Positions 16,892 through 28,492 of a DNA stretch of 64,000 nucleotides are shown piece after piece. Source of the DNA: Vogesella sp. XCS3 (lineage in GTDB: Bacteria; Pseudomonadota; Gammaproteobacteria; Burkholderiales; Chromobacteriaceae); contig NZ_CP085530.1 in assembly GCF_020616155.1 (NCBI RefSeq), forward strand, positions 3,423,501-3,487,500. Direction: 5' to 3'. The stretch's first letter is position 1, and every line of letters starts with the position of its first letter. The position numbers and the translations under genes are program-made. The notes below the pieces were generated by a model. That model did no database searches. It was not told where the DNA came from and worked only from the letters and a program-made list of their open reading frames with translations.

Positions 16892-19045
16892 CTAGCGTCT
16901 TTCTGCGCGCTGGACGACTTCCACTTGCTGGACCTGTGCCAGCACTTTTTCCAGATGCTGCAGATTGTCTACCTGCAGGCGGAAGTGAATATGGATGTAG
17001 CCGTCCTGGCTGTGGTTGTCTTGCGTGTCGACGGTTTCGATATTGGCCGAGGCGTGCGAGATGGCGGCGGCAATGTCGGCCAGCGCACCGCGCTGGTTAA
17101 ACGCCAGAATGCTGATGTTGACCCCGAACATGCGGTCTTTTACCGTTTCCCAGCGTACTTCCAGCAGCTTTTCCGTTTCCACGCGCTGTACGTTATGGCA
17201 GCTGCCGCGGTGAATCAGCAGGCCCTGGTCTTTCTTGGCGATGCCGACAATCTGGTCGCCCGGTATCGGGTTGCAGCAGCTGGACAGGTGGATGGCTGCG
17301 CCTTCGTTGCCGCGGATGGCAATCGGGCCCAGCGCGGCCTGTTGCGCTTGCTGGCCGGATAGCTCCAGCAGCTTGCGCGCCACCACGGCGGCCAGCTGTT
17401 TGCCGGTACCGATGTCGGCCAGCACATCGCTGAAGCGGCGGTTGCGTTCGCCCAGGCGCGCCAGTAGTGCATCTTCCAGCTCTGGCGTGATGTCCGGCTC
17501 GAAGGCCGACAGCGCGCTGGCGGCCTGGCGCAGCAGTTTTTGCCCCAGCTGGATGGCGTCTTGTGCCTGGAGCGACTTCAGGTAATTGCGGATGCCGGAG
17601 CGTGCGCGGCCACTTTGTACGAAATTCAGCCACGACGGGTTGGGCTTGGTTTGCGTGGAGGTAATGATGTCCACGGTGTCACCGTTACGCAGCACGCTGC
17701 GCAGCGGCACCAGGTTGTGGTTCACGCGGGCGGCGATACAGCGGTGCCCCACGTCGGTGTGTACCGCGTAGGCAAAATCCACCGGGGTGGAGCCATGCGG
17801 CAGCACGATGATCTTGCCCTTCGGTGTAAACACGTACACCTCGTCGGGGAACAGGTCGATCTTGATGTGTTCCAGGAACTCGACGGCGTCGTCGCTCTCG
17901 GCCTGCATGTCCAGCAGGCTTTGCAGCCACTGGTGCGTGCGCTGCTTGGCGGCATCAATGCTGGCGTGGCCGGATTTGTACATCCAGTGCGAGGCAATGC
18001 CGGCTTCCGCTACCGCGTTCATTTCGCGGGTACGGATCTGCATTTCCACCGGTGTGCCGTAGGGGCCGAACAGGGTGGTGTGCAGGCTCTGGTAGCCGTT
18101 GCCCTTGGGGATGGCGATGTAGTCCTTGAACTTGCCCGGAATCGGCTTGTACAGGCTGTGCAGCGCGCCCAGCGCCAGGTAGCAGCCGGGGTTGTCTTTC
18201 ACGATGATGCGAAAGCCGTAGATATCCAGCACTTCGGAAAACGACAGGCTTTTTTCCTGCATTTTCTTGTAGATGCTGTACAGGTTTTTCTCGCGGCCCT
18301 TGATGGTGGCCTCGATATTGGCCTCCACCAGCTTCTGGCTCACCGCTTTCAGGATCTTGTCCACCACCTCGCGCCGGTTGCCGCGCGCGGCGCGCACGGC
18401 TTTGGACAGCACGTGGTAGCGGTGCGGGTGCAGGTGCATGAACGCCAGGTCCTGCAGCTCGCGGTAGACCTTGTTCAGGCCGATGCGGTTGGCGATGGGG
18501 GCGTAGATTTCCAGCGTTTCCAGCGCAATGCGCTGGCGCTTGTCTTCGCGCATGGCGTCCAGCGTGCGCATATTGTGCAGGCGGTCGGCCAGCTTCACGA
18601 TGATCACGCGGATGTCGCGCGCCATCGCGAGCACCATCTTGCGGAAGTTTTCCGCTTGCGCGGTTTCCTTGGTCTGGTATTCCAGTTTTTCCAGCTTGGA
18701 CAGGCCATCGACCAGGTCGGCGATGGTGCGGCCAAACTGGTCGGACAGCGTGGGCTTGGTGACCCCGGTGTCTTCCAGTACGTCGTGCATCAGCGCTGCG
18801 GCCAACCCTTGGGCATCCAGCCGCCAGTCGGTCAGCATGCTCGCTACCGCTAGCGGATGGGTGATGTAGGGTTCACCGCTTTTGCGGGTCTGGCCTTCGT
18901 GCGCGTCGCGTGCCGTGATGAAAGCCTGGCGCAGCAGCTGCACGTCTTCGGGCTTCAGGTAGCGCGACGCGGCCAGGAATAACGCCTCGGCCTCGGCGTC
19001 AACGAGGGCGTTGTAGTCGATTGGGGAGGCGTTATCCGCGGTCAT
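16892..19045 (-). CDS. spoT: Bifunctional (p)ppGpp synthetase/hydrolase SpoT
   Basis: This RelA/SpoT homologue has an intact hydrolase HD domain (ITHPLAVA, LMHDVLEDTG), a synthetase domain (REKNLYSIYKKM, GKFKDYIAIPKGNGYQSLHT, EMQIRT), a TGS domain (VFTPKGKIIVLPHGSTPVDF) and a C-terminal ACT domain. The KFKD motif is of the RxKD type found in bifunctional enzymes. At 717 residues it is full length. Order gmk-rpoZ-spoT is conserved with gammaproteobacteria, tying nucleotide supply, RNA polymerase and the stringent response. Confidence 0.96.
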   Translation of the reverse strand: MTADNASPIDYNALVDAEAEALFLAASRYLKPEDVQLLRQAFITARDAHEGQTRKSGEPYITHPLAVASMLTDWRLDAQGLAAALMHDVLEDTGVTKPTLSDQFGRTIADLVDGLSKLEKLEYQTKETAQAENFRKMVLAMARDIRVIIVKLADRLHNMRTLDAMREDKRQRIALETLEIYAPIANRIGLNKVYRELQDLAFMHLHPHRYHVLSKAVRAARGNRREVVDKILKAVSQKLVEANIEATIKGREKNLYSIYKKMQEKSLSFSEVLDIYGFRIIVKDNPGCYLALGALHSLYKPIPGKFKDYIAIPKGNGYQSLHTTLFGPYGTPVEMQIRTREMNAVAEAGIASHWMYKSGHASIDAAKQRTHQWLQSLLDMQAESDDAVEFLEHIKIDLFPDEVYVFTPKGKIIVLPHGSTPVDFAYAVHTDVGHRCIAARVNHNLVPLRSVLRNGDTVDIITSTQTKPNPSWLNFVQSGRARSGIRNYLKSLQAQDAIQLGQKLLRQAASALSAFEPDITPELEDALLARLGERNRRFSDVLADIGTGKQLAAVVARKLLELSGQQAQQAALGPIAIRGNEGAAIHLSSCCNPIPGDQIVGIAKKDQGLLIHRGSCHNVQRVETEKLLEVRWETVKDRMFGVNISILAFNQRGALADIAAAISHASANIETVDTQDNHSQDGYIHIHFRLQVDNLQHLEKVLAQVQQVEVVQRAERR

Positions 19046-19053
19046 CGGCAGAA

Positions 19054-19260
19054 TCAGCCTTTGTGGCGGGTCAGGATTTCGCGGCCAACGTGGCCACCGG
19101 CGATTTCGCGCAGGGCAACAACGGTAGGCTTGTTACGGCCTTGCTCTACAAAAGCGGTGGCACCGGAGGCTACCTGACGGGCACGGTAGGCTGCTGCCAG
19201 GGTCAGGTCGAAGCGGTTGTGGATGCGGTCGAGGCAATCGTCAACGGTAATACGGGCCAT
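19054..19260 (-). CDS. rpoZ: RNA polymerase omega subunit
   Basis: This 68-residue protein starts [20 protein letters not shown], the standard omega opening, and continues [10 protein letters not shown]. It helps assemble RNA polymerase and forms part of a ppGpp-binding site. It lies eight bases before spoT. Confidence 0.97.
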   Translation of the reverse strand: MARITVDDCLDRIHNRFDLTLAAAYRARQVASGATAFVEQGRNKPTVVALREIAGGHVGREILTRHKG

Positions 19261-19323
19261 GGTATGTCTCTTTCACAAAGGGTGAAGCAAAAAGATAAGG
19301 GATTGTGCGATCGGGATAAAGCC

Positions 19324-19950
19324 CTAGCGCGGCGTTTGCATGCCGGCAATCGCGTCGGCATGGCGCTGTAGCTGGCGGGCAGCCTGCAGGCGCTGGCTGC
19401 GGATCACGCTGATCAGGTCCAGGCGGGCCTGGTCGAAATCATCGTTTACGATCAGGTAGTCGTATTCGGCAACCTGGTCGATTTCCATGCGTGCCTCGGA
19501 CAGACGGCGCTGGATCACGTCTTCGCTATCGGTGGCGCGGCCACGCAGGCGGGCCTCCAGCACCGGCAGTGACGGCGGCAGGATGAACACGGCCACGGCG
19601 TCGCCAAAGACCTTGCGCACCTGGCGTGCGCCCTGCCAGTCGATTTCCAGCAGGATGTCGTGGCCTGCGGCCAACCTTTCGCGCAGCCAGCGTGCGCTGG
19701 TGCCGTAGTAGTTGCCGTAGACCTCGGCGTATTCCAGGAAGTCGCCGGCGGCGATCATGCCTTCAAAAGCGGCACGGTCGACAAAATGGTAGTTCTTGCC
19801 GTCGATTTCGCCTTGGCGCGGGGCACGGGTTGTATAGGAAACCGACAGCTCTACGCCGGGTTCAGCCTGCAATAGTGCGGCCACCAGCGAGGTTTTACCG
19901 GCGCCAGAAGGGGCCACCACGATAAAAATCGAGCCTTGGGCTGACGTCAT
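19324..19950 (-). CDS. gmk: Guanylate kinase
   Basis: Phosphorylates GMP to GDP. The P-loop is VVAPSGAGKTSLV, followed by VSYTTRAPRQGEIDGKNYHF, the GMP-binding region. The ATG at 19950 gives the usual 208-residue length; an upstream extension in the same frame lacks family similarity. First gene of gmk-rpoZ-spoT. Confidence 0.96.
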   Translation of the reverse strand: MTSAQGSIFIVVAPSGAGKTSLVAALLQAEPGVELSVSYTTRAPRQGEIDGKNYHFVDRAAFEGMIAAGDFLEYAEVYGNYYGTSARWLRERLAAGHDILLEIDWQGARQVRKVFGDAVAVFILPPSLPVLEARLRGRATDSEDVIQRRLSEARMEIDQVAEYDYLIVNDDFDQARLDLISVIRSQRLQAARQLQRHADAIAGMQTPR

Positions 19951-20122
19951 GTAAGCGCTTCCTAACGAACTTGAGCAATATTTCAGGATACCACAAGGCG
20001 CTGTTGTGGTTAAGCAGGGCTTGCCGCAGACAAACTGCAGCGCAACAAACAAGCGTTTCAGGTTAAAATCGCGCGTTTTTCAAACAGTTACGTCTCAAAA
20101 GACGAGGGGAGGGCATGTCATC

Positions 20123-21415
20123 ATGCTAGAAAGCTTCTTCAAGCTTAAAGAGCACGGCACCGACGTCAAGACCGAGGTCATTGCCGGTTTCACCACGTTC
20201 CTGACAATGGCTTACATTGTTATCGTGAACCCGGCCATCCTGTCGATTACCGGCATGGATTTCAACGCCGTGTTTGTTGCTACCTGCCTGGCCGCCGCGC
20301 TGGGTACCGCCATCATGGCACTGGTGGCCAACTACCCGATCGCGCTGGCGCCGGGTATGGGCCTGAACGCCTACTTTACTTTTACCGTGGTAAAAGGCAT
20401 GGGCGTGCCGTGGGAAGCGGCGCTGGGCGCCGTGTTCATTTCCGGTATCGTGTTCCTGGCGGTGAGCCTGTTCAAGGTGCGCGAAGCCATCGTGAACGCC
20501 ATTCCCCAGTCGCTGAAGTTTGCCATTTCGGCCGGTGTGGGTCTGTTCCTGGCCATCATCGCGCTGAAAAACGCCGGTGTGGTGGTGGATCACCCTGCCA
20601 CCCTGCTGACCATGGGCAATATGCACGACCCGAAAGTGCTGCTGGCCATTCTGGGCTTCTTCATCATCGTGGCGCTGGAGTACCGCAAGGTGCACGGCTC
20701 CATCATCATCGGCGTACTGGCGGTGACGGCACTGTCCATCATGCTGGGCCTGTCCAACTTTGAAGGCATTTTTGCCCCGGTGCCGAGCATCGAGCCGACC
20801 TTCATGAAGATGGACCTGCAAGGCGCCATGACCGCTGGCCTGCTGGGCGTGATTTTCGTGTTCTTCTTTGTCGATCTGTTTGATACCACCGGTACGCTGG
20901 TTGGTGTGTCGCACCGTGCCGGCCTGCTGGACAAAGACGGCAAGCTGCCACGCCTGAAGCGCGCGCTGATGGCTGACTCGGTGGCCATTACCGCCGGCGC
21001 TGTGATGGGCACCTCGTCCACCACCGCGTATATCGAATCGGCTGCCGGCACCGCCGTGGGCGGCCGTACCGGCCTGACCGCGCTGGTGGTGGCCATCCTG
21101 TTCCTGGCTTGCCTGTGGATTTCGCCGCTGGCCAAGACCGTACCGGCTTACGCTACCGCACCGGCACTGTGCTATGTAGCCGTGCTGATGACCCGTGGCC
21201 TGGCCGAGATCAACTGGGACGACCTGACCGAATCCGCCCCGGCGGTGATGACTGCGGTGGCCATGCCGTTTACCTTCTCCATTGCCGACGGTATCGCTTT
21301 TGGCTTTATCAGCTACGCCGTGATCAAGATCCTGGCTGGCCGTTTTGCCGACCTGAAGCCTGCGGTACTGGTGATTGCCGGTCTGTGGGTGGTGAAGCTG
21401 GCGTTCTTCCACTAA
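20123..21415 (+). CDS. NCS2-family purine permease (AzgA-like)
   Basis: This 430-residue protein has about 12-14 hydrophobic segments and starts [19 protein letters not shown], typical of the adenine/guanine/hypoxanthine branch. Conserved stretches include [29 protein letters not shown], and [12 protein letters not shown]. The start at 20123 is chosen because the family begins here; GAGGGGAGGG lies a little far upstream. A 5-bp hairpin (CGTCT-CAAA-AGACG, 20091-20104) sits just before the ribosome site. Adenine or hypoxanthine uptake is inferred from the downstream apt gene ten bases away. Confidence 0.9.
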   Translation: MLESFFKLKEHGTDVKTEVIAGFTTFLTMAYIVIVNPAILSITGMDFNAVFVATCLAAALGTAIMALVANYPIALAPGMGLNAYFTFTVVKGMGVPWEAALGAVFISGIVFLAVSLFKVREAIVNAIPQSLKFAISAGVGLFLAIIALKNAGVVVDHPATLLTMGNMHDPKVLLAILGFFIIVALEYRKVHGSIIIGVLAVTALSIMLGLSNFEGIFAPVPSIEPTFMKMDLQGAMTAGLLGVIFVFFFVDLFDTTGTLVGVSHRAGLLDKDGKLPRLKRALMADSVAITAGAVMGTSSTTAYIESAAGTAVGGRTGLTALVVAILFLACLWISPLAKTVPAYATAPALCYVAVLMTRGLAEINWDDLTESAPAVMTAVAMPFTFSIADGIAFGFISYAVIKILAGRFADLKPAVLVIAGLWVVKLAFFH

Positions 21416-21425
21416 GGCATACAGC

Positions 21426-21983
21426 ATGGAAAACCTGAGTAACCTGGACTATTCGCGCTATCTGAAGGGCTGGATCCGCACCGTGCCGAACTGGCCGAGC
21501 GAGGGGGTAATGTTCCGCGATATTACCCCGCTGCTGCAGAACCCCAAGACCTTCCGCATGCTGATCGATATCTTCGTGCACCGTTATATGGGGGAGAAGA
21601 TCGATATGGTGGCGGGCCTGGACGCGCGTGGTTTCATCATCGGTTCGGTGCTGGCCTACGAGCTGAATGTCGGCTTTGTGCCTATCCGCAAAAAGGGCAA
21701 ACTGCCGTTCACCACGGTGGCGGAAGAGTACGAGCTGGAATACGGCAACGCGACGGTAGAAATGCACACCGACGCGGTAAAGCCGGGTGACCGTGTGGTG
21801 CTGATCGACGACCTGATCGCCACCGGTGGCACCATGATGGCAGGTTACAAACTACTGCAGCGCCTGGGCGCTGACGTGGTGGAAACCGCGGGCATCATCG
21901 AGCTGCCCGAGCTGGGCGGCGGCGATCTGATGCGCGGCCTGGATATCCCGCTGTTTACCGTGTGCTCGTTCGACGGCCACTAG
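21426..21983 (+). CDS. apt: Adenine phosphoribosyltransferase
   Basis: Converts adenine and PRPP to AMP in purine salvage. The PRPP-binding motif [14 protein letters not shown] and the [17 protein letters not shown] region are intact. 185 residues. It forms an operon with the upstream purine permease, coupling uptake with trapping, and ends at a strong terminator. Confidence 0.96.
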   Translation: MENLSNLDYSRYLKGWIRTVPNWPSEGVMFRDITPLLQNPKTFRMLIDIFVHRYMGEKIDMVAGLDARGFIIGSVLAYELNVGFVPIRKKGKLPFTTVAEEYELEYGNATVEMHTDAVKPGDRVVLIDDLIATGGTMMAGYKLLQRLGADVVETAGIIELPELGGGDLMRGLDIPLFTVCSFDGH

Positions 21984-22000
21984 CCGTTGCGGCCTCGGCC

Positions 22001-22036
22001 AAAAGCCCCGTTTGCGCGAGCAAGCGGGGCTTTTTT
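22001..22036 (+). terminator. Intrinsic terminator after apt
   Basis: AAAAGCCCCG-TTTGC pairs with GCAAG-CGGGGCTTTT and is followed by a T-run, 18 bases after the apt stop. Confidence 0.9.
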
Positions 22037-22041
22037 ATTTG

Positions 22042-22080
22042 GGTTGGCCGCAGGGCATGGCGCCACGGCTGCGGCCAACC
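22042..22080. repeat. Inverted pair of the genome-wide word GTTGGCCGCA
   Basis: GGTTGGCCGCA (22042-22052) and its complement TGCGGCCAACC (22070-22080) flank a 17-base spacer between the convergent apt and chemotaxis-receptor genes. This 10-mer is repeated about 32 times in the window (see findings). Such inverted pairs at gene ends are a known habit of DNA uptake sequences in Neisseria. No T-run follows on the receptor's strand. Confidence 0.7.
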
Positions 22081-22091
22081 TTGGCAGGTGC

Positions 22092-24071
22092 TTACAGCTT
22101 GAAGCGCGCCAGCAGGTTTTGCAGCTCGCCGGCCAGCCGCTGCAGGTCGGCTACCGCACCGCTGGCGTGTAGCAGCGAGGCATCGGTATCCGCCGTCATG
22201 GCGTGAATCGCCTCGATGTGGCTGGCAATGCTGCGGCTGGCGGCCGATTGCTCGGCGGTAGCCGCGGCAATATGGCCTACCGTGTCCAGCACGCCCAGGT
22301 TGTGGCTGCGAATCTGAGTGATGGAGCCTGCGGCACGCTCGGCCAGCATGACGCCATTTTCTACCTGGCGAATCGCGTCATCCATACTGCCGGCCGCGCC
22401 GGCGGTTTCTTCCTGCACCTGGCGAATGCTGGCGGCGATTTCCACCGTGGCCGAGGACGTGCGCTCTGCCAGCTTGCGCACCTCGTCGGCAACCACGGCA
22501 AAGCCGCGACCCTGCTCGCCCGCCCGCGCGGCCTCGATCGCCGCATTCAGCGCCAGCAGATTGGTTTGCTCGGCAATGTCCTTGATCACCTGCACGATGC
22601 TGCTGATCTGCTCGGAGCGGTTTTCCAGCCCGTCCAGTACGCTGCCTATGCCGCGGATGGTATCGGCAATGCGGCCAATCTCGCTGGCAGTGCTGTGCAC
22701 ACTATCGGCCACTTGTTCGGCCTCGTCCCCCGCACTGCGCGCGGCTTGTTCTGCCGCACGGGCCGATTCGGCAATACGGCTGATGCTGCCGGATAGCTGG
22801 CTGACAGCGCCGGCGGTATGGGTGGCGGCCTGCGCCTGCTGGCTGGAGTGCTGGCTGATATCGGCCGTTTCGCTGGCCAGGGCGGTGACGGCCTGATTGA
22901 CCTGGCCGGTACGCTCGCGCACGTCCAGCAGCATGTGTCGCAGGGCCTGGCTGAAGTGGTTGAAGGCGCTGGCGGAAGCGCCGATTTCGTCCTGGCCGCT
23001 GATGTGCAATTGCCGGGTGAGGTCGCCATCGCCGCCAGATAATTCACTGAGTGCGCTTTGCAGCCGGCCCAGCGGCGCCACCAGCTTGCCCAGCAGCAGC
23101 GCCAGCGCCAGCAGGATCAGCAGCAGTGCCAGCAAGCTGAGCCCGGCGGTTTGCAAGGTGGCGGCGCGGGTGTCGGCAAAAGCACTGGCCAGCGGGATGG
23201 AGATGCGTACCGCCCAGGGCTGGGTGGTGCGGCCAACGTTGACCGGCTCAATCAGGTGCAGGCTACCCTGTTCGGTGTATTCGTAAGCCTTACCCTGCCG
23301 GATGGCGGCCATGGCCTCGGCGGGCACGCTGTCATCCTTTTTGCCCACGCGGGCCTGGTCGGCGCTGCCCAGCACCATGCCGCTGTTGGAGTAGATCGTC
23401 ATGAAGCCGTCGCCGTATGGCTTGACCTGGGCGGCGAGCGCTTGCAGCTTGCCCAGCCCCATGTCGATGCCGGTGACACCCAGGAACTGGCCATCGCGTA
23501 CGATGGGGTAGGACAGGGTGGCCATCAGCACCTTGATATCACGGTCTTCGTAGGGCTCGGTCATCACCGGCTGTTTGCTGCTTTTGGGGCTGGCGTAGTA
23601 TTCGTCGCTATCGACGTCTTCTGCGCCCCAGACAGCGTCTTCCTTGCCATCTTTGCGAAACCAGTACACGCCGGCGCGGCCTTGGGCGTCGTTTTCCGGC
23701 TTGCCCGCCATCTCGCTGTCGCGCCCGTCCAGGGCGTTGGGCTCCCACAGGGTAAAAATCCCCACTGCGTCCGGGTGCTGTGTCAGCAGGGCGCGTGTTT
23801 GCTGGCTGGCGAGGCTGCGCATGTCGGGGGTGGCGCTACCGGGTAGGGCTTGCATGCTGGTGGCCAGCGCCTCTACCGCGATATAACCGCGTTCCAGCAG
23901 GATGCGCAGTTTGTCGGCCTCGCCTTGGGCCTGTGTACGGGCGTGTGCCAGTACGCTGTTTTCGGCGTGCTTCAGGGTAAGCCAGCTGTTCAAACCGATA
24001 ATGGTGGCAAAGCCCACCATGACCAGCAGCCCGGCACCGAGCAGTAATTTGGTTTTGATGCTGAGGCGCAT
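22092..24071 (-). CDS. Methyl-accepting chemotaxis protein with dCache sensor
   Basis: This 659-residue receptor has an N-terminal membrane segment (about 9-31), a long periplasmic dCache-type ligand domain with features such as [15 protein letters not shown] and [16 protein letters not shown], a second membrane segment (about 303-329), HAMP, and a signalling domain with the hairpin tip [38 protein letters not shown]. No C-terminal CheR-binding pentapeptide is seen. The ligand is unknown; the dCache fold often binds amino acids or organic acids. It stands alone. Confidence 0.93.
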   Translation of the reverse strand: MRLSIKTKLLLGAGLLVMVGFATIIGLNSWLTLKHAENSVLAHARTQAQGEADKLRILLERGYIAVEALATSMQALPGSATPDMRSLASQQTRALLTQHPDAVGIFTLWEPNALDGRDSEMAGKPENDAQGRAGVYWFRKDGKEDAVWGAEDVDSDEYYASPKSSKQPVMTEPYEDRDIKVLMATLSYPIVRDGQFLGVTGIDMGLGKLQALAAQVKPYGDGFMTIYSNSGMVLGSADQARVGKKDDSVPAEAMAAIRQGKAYEYTEQGSLHLIEPVNVGRTTQPWAVRISIPLASAFADTRAATLQTAGLSLLALLLILLALALLLGKLVAPLGRLQSALSELSGGDGDLTRQLHISGQDEIGASASAFNHFSQALRHMLLDVRERTGQVNQAVTALASETADISQHSSQQAQAATHTAGAVSQLSGSISRIAESARAAEQAARSAGDEAEQVADSVHSTASEIGRIADTIRGIGSVLDGLENRSEQISSIVQVIKDIAEQTNLLALNAAIEAARAGEQGRGFAVVADEVRKLAERTSSATVEIAASIRQVQEETAGAAGSMDDAIRQVENGVMLAERAAGSITQIRSHNLGVLDTVGHIAAATAEQSAASRSIASHIEAIHAMTADTDASLLHASGAVADLQRLAGELQNLLARFKL

Positions 24072-24227
24072 GTTTCATCCTCGTTTAAGATATTCAACAT
24101 TATTCAGGCTTTTTACTGCTTTGAGCAATGAAATCAGCACCGTCATGGCCACCTGCCTGGCTGATTGTGGCTATCTTAAACTTTAGACTTTTGTGCGCAG
24201 CTTGCCTGCCCGGCCAGGATAAAAAAC

Positions 24228-24253
24228 AAAAAAGCCCCTGACGGGGCTTTTTT
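24228..24253 (-). terminator. Terminator of the murA operon
   Basis: AAAAAGCCCC-TGAC-GGGGCTTTTT with T-runs on both strands, 16 bases beyond the murA stop. It is symmetric and could act bidirectionally. Confidence 0.85.
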
Positions 24254-24269
24254 GCGGAGCAAGCAATGC

Positions 24270-25785
<1,516 letters not shown>

Positions 25786-25825
25786 GGTAAATCCTGTAGG
25801 AAAGCTGTCAAAAAACGGTGCGGGC

Positions 25826-26581
25826 TTACTGGCGTAATTTGTAGCCGCTACCGATCAAATACAAGGACCAGCTTGCCAGTGCGGCAAAACTGCCCCCCAC
25901 TACAGCCAGCGACAACCAGGGGGAGACATCACCCTGGCCAAAGAAGCCGTAGCGGAAGCCGTCAATCATGTAGAACACCGGGTTCAGGTGCGACACGGTT
26001 TTCCACAGGGGTGGCAGGCTGTTGATGGAGTAAAACACCCCCGACAGGAAAGTCAGCGGCATGATGATAAAGTTCTGGAATGCGGCCAACTGGTCGAATT
26101 TATCGGCCCAGATACCTGCCACAATGCCCAGTGTACCCAGTACGCCACAGCCTAAGGCGGCAAAGGCCAGAATCCACAGCGGGTGGCTAGGCAGTGGCAG
26201 GCCAAACCAGGCCGTTACCGCCAGTACGCCAGCGCCCACTACCAGGCCGCGCACGATGGCGGCCAGCAGGTAGGCACCAAAAAATTCCAGCGCCGTCAGC
26301 GGTGGCAGCAGCAGGAACACGATATTGCCGGTGATCTTGCTCTGTATCAGGCTGGACGAGCTGTTGGCAAAGGCATTCTGTGCCATCGACATCATCACTA
26401 GGCCCGGTATCAGAAAAGCGGTATAGCTCACGCCCGGGTAGGCTTCAACGTGCTGCGACAGCACATGCGAGAAAATCAGCTGGTAGAGCAGGGCGGTCAG
26501 TACCGGCGCCATCACGGTCTGGAAGGCCACTTTCCAGAAGCGCAGGATTTCTTTTTTGAACAGCGTCATGAAGCCGTGCAT
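25826..26581 (-). CDS. yadH: ABC-2 type transporter permease, YadH-like
   Basis: This 251-residue integral membrane protein begins MHGFMTLFKKEILRFWKVAFQTV, with six predicted membrane segments and the ABC-2 signature region FLSGVFYSINSLPPLWKTVSHLNP. It pairs with the upstream ATPase; its start codon shares one base with that gene's stop (TGATG), so translation is coupled. Substrate is unknown. Confidence 0.88.
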   Translation of the reverse strand: MHGFMTLFKKEILRFWKVAFQTVMAPVLTALLYQLIFSHVLSQHVEAYPGVSYTAFLIPGLVMMSMAQNAFANSSSSLIQSKITGNIVFLLLPPLTALEFFGAYLLAAIVRGLVVGAGVLAVTAWFGLPLPSHPLWILAFAALGCGVLGTLGIVAGIWADKFDQLAAFQNFIIMPLTFLSGVFYSINSLPPLWKTVSHLNPVFYMIDGFRYGFFGQGDVSPWLSLAVVGGSFAALASWSLYLIGSGYKLRQ

Positions 26582-27483
26582 CACACGCGCCCCCCATGCA
26601 TCATTTTCACAAAAACCTGTTCCAGGTCGGTTTCGTGGATGGACAGCTCGCGCACCTCCACTGCGGCCAACCTCAGCTCGCGCAGTACGTCTTCCAGGCG
26701 GGCAATATCGGCCAGCTGCAGAATGTGGCGGCCATCCGCCTCGCGCACTTTCAGCGGCTGCAGGCTGGCGGGCAGCGCTGCGGCCAGCTTCAGCGAGATT
26801 TCGCGGGTGGCGCTGTGCGCCAGCAGCTTGTCTTTGTTTTCCAGCGCCAGCAGCTTGCCTTTTTTCAGCATGGCAATGCGGCTGCACAGGGTTTCGGCTT
26901 CTTCCAGATAGTGGGTGGTCAGCACGATGGTGTGGCCGGCCTGGTTCAGCTCCTGCACAAAGGCCCACAGGCTCTGGCGCAGTTCTACGTCTACCCCGGC
27001 GGTAGGCTCGTCCAGCACGATCACCGGCGGGCGGTGCACCAGCGCCTGCGCCACCATCACGCGGCGTTTCATGCCACCGGACAGTGCGCGCATATTGGTG
27101 CCGGCTTTGTCAGTGAGGCCCAGCTTGTGCAGCAGCTCGTCGATCCAGGCGTCGTTGTGGCGGATGCCGAAATAGCCGGACTGGAAAGTCAGCGCTTCGC
27201 GCACGGTGAAGAAGGGGTCGAACACCAGTTCTTGCGGTACCACGCCCAGCGTCATGCGCGCCTGGCGGGCGCTGGCTACCGTGTCGTGCCCCATGATGCG
27301 GATATGGCCGCTATCCGGGCGCGACAGGCCAGCCATGGCTGAAATCAGGGTGGTTTTGCCGGCGCCGTTGGGGCCGAGCAAGGCAAAGAACTCGCCCTGC
27401 GCTACGGTGAAGCTGACGCTATCCAGTGCCTGCAAGCTTCCGAAACGCTTGCTGACAGACTCGATGCTGATCGCGTGGGTCAT
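26581..27483 (-). CDS. yadG: ABC transporter ATP-binding protein, YadG-like
   Basis: This 300-residue ATPase has Walker A (LLGPNGAGKTTLIS), signature ALSGGMKRRVMVAQAL, and Walker B (VIVLDEPTAGVD), with a C-terminal extension typical of ABC-2 exporters. The ATG at 27483 is used because the protein then begins MTHAISIESVSKRFGSLQAL; the upstream extension is unlike the family. In many betaproteobacteria this pair directly follows the mla genes; here a block of efflux genes lies between. Confidence 0.88.
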   Translation of the reverse strand: MTHAISIESVSKRFGSLQALDSVSFTVAQGEFFALLGPNGAGKTTLISAMAGLSRPDSGHIRIMGHDTVASARQARMTLGVVPQELVFDPFFTVREALTFQSGYFGIRHNDAWIDELLHKLGLTDKAGTNMRALSGGMKRRVMVAQALVHRPPVIVLDEPTAGVDVELRQSLWAFVQELNQAGHTIVLTTHYLEEAETLCSRIAMLKKGKLLALENKDKLLAHSATREISLKLAAALPASLQPLKVREADGRHILQLADIARLEDVLRELRLAAVEVRELSIHETDLEQVFVKMMHGGRV

Positions 27484-27529
27484 GGCCAAATGCGGTGTTG
27501 TCTGCGGGAAAGCGCGGAGTATACGCCAA

Positions 27530-28177
27530 TCAGGCGGCGGGCGCAGCGCCCTGTAGCCAGCAATCGTCCTGGAAAACCCCGACAAAATAAGGGCTTAACA
27601 TGGCAGATAGATGGCGATGAATGGTGTCGTTATCGATGGCGATCATCCAGCTATGGCACAGGCCGCCGTACAGCGAGTGCAGGCCGATGGCGGCCAGGGC
27701 GGGAACGATCCCCGGACGCAACAGTCCTTGCTGCCCGGCCTCTTCCAGTACCCGCGTCAGCTGGGCTTCTTTTTCCTGCGTCCAGCTAAGCTGTTCCAGC
27801 AGCAGCGGTGCCATTTCGCCGACCTGCTCGCAACCTATGTGATGAATGGCGCAGATGCGGCGCATGCGCTGGTCGTGGTACAGCAGGTCGAACATGGCGT
27901 GCACGTGCCGCCACAGCCGCGCCGCCGGGTTGTAATGGGTATCCAGCAAGATGCCGTCGATGATTTCCAGCGCCGGCACGATGCGGTCGCATAGCGCATT
28001 GAACAGGTCCAGCTTGTTGGCAAAGTGCCAATAGATTGCACCACGCGTCAACCCCGCTGCCGCAGCAATGTCGGTCAGCGAGGTGGCGGCCACGCCTTGC
28101 TCCCAGAATACCTTTTCGGCGGTATCCAGTAGCAGCTGGCGGGTTTGTTCGGCTTCTTCGCGGGTTCTTCTGGCCAT
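27530..28177 (-). CDS. TetR/AcrR-family repressor of the divergent efflux operon
   Basis: This 215-residue regulator starts MARRTREEAEQTRQLLLDTAEKVF; its helix-turn-helix is TSLTDIAAAAGLTRGAIYWHFANK, very close to AcrR/TtgR. The ligand-binding C-terminal half is diverse, as is usual. It is divergent from the RND operon, and a near-perfect AcrR-type operator lies in the shared intergenic region, so it most likely represses both itself and the pump until a drug-like ligand binds. Confidence 0.93.
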   Translation of the reverse strand: MARRTREEAEQTRQLLLDTAEKVFWEQGVAATSLTDIAAAAGLTRGAIYWHFANKLDLFNALCDRIVPALEIIDGILLDTHYNPAARLWRHVHAMFDLLYHDQRMRRICAIHHIGCEQVGEMAPLLLEQLSWTQEKEAQLTRVLEEAGQQGLLRPGIVPALAAIGLHSLYGGLCHSWMIAIDNDTIHRHLSAMLSPYFVGVFQDDCWLQGAAPAA

Positions 28178-28245
28178 ATCGATAAAAGGGGTATCAAAGC
28201 GGGCGTAAGGATAGCGACAAACTGCGGCGTCTGCAGTACTGTTTG

Positions 28246-28275
28246 TTTACATACATACGTGAATGTATGTATTAT
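28246..28275 (+). promoter_or_regulatory. Efflux operon promoter overlapped by an AcrR-type operator
   Basis: The 24-bp operator (28248-28271) has arms TACATACA and TGTATGTA around a short centre. From memory it differs from the E. coli acrAB operator at only two central bases. It covers the space between TTTACA (28246-28251) and TATTAT (28270-28275), 18 bases apart, so repressor binding would block polymerase. The leader from here to the first gene is about 220 bases and holds no clear gene. Confidence 0.85.
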
Positions 28276-28492
28276 CGCACCAAAATCGCCAATGTGCTGC
28301 CTGAATGTATGCTGCATTGCCGCAAACGTACCGATACTGTCTGCTGTCATGTCACTTGAATTGTGCAGCCAGCGGCTACACTGAAAACCATCACACACCG
28401 TCGGGTGGGCCCTGTTGCCCGCCCGGCTAATTTGCGTTGAATAAGCCTGCATTGTTGTCAGGCAAAACCCTTCTCTTATCAAGGAGCGTTCC

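Noticed and set aside
19951..20122. Possible purine riboswitch before the NCS2 permease
   Set aside because: The leader is short and I could not find the conserved three-way junction or other known purine/xanthine aptamer cores; only a 5-bp hairpin near the ribosome site.
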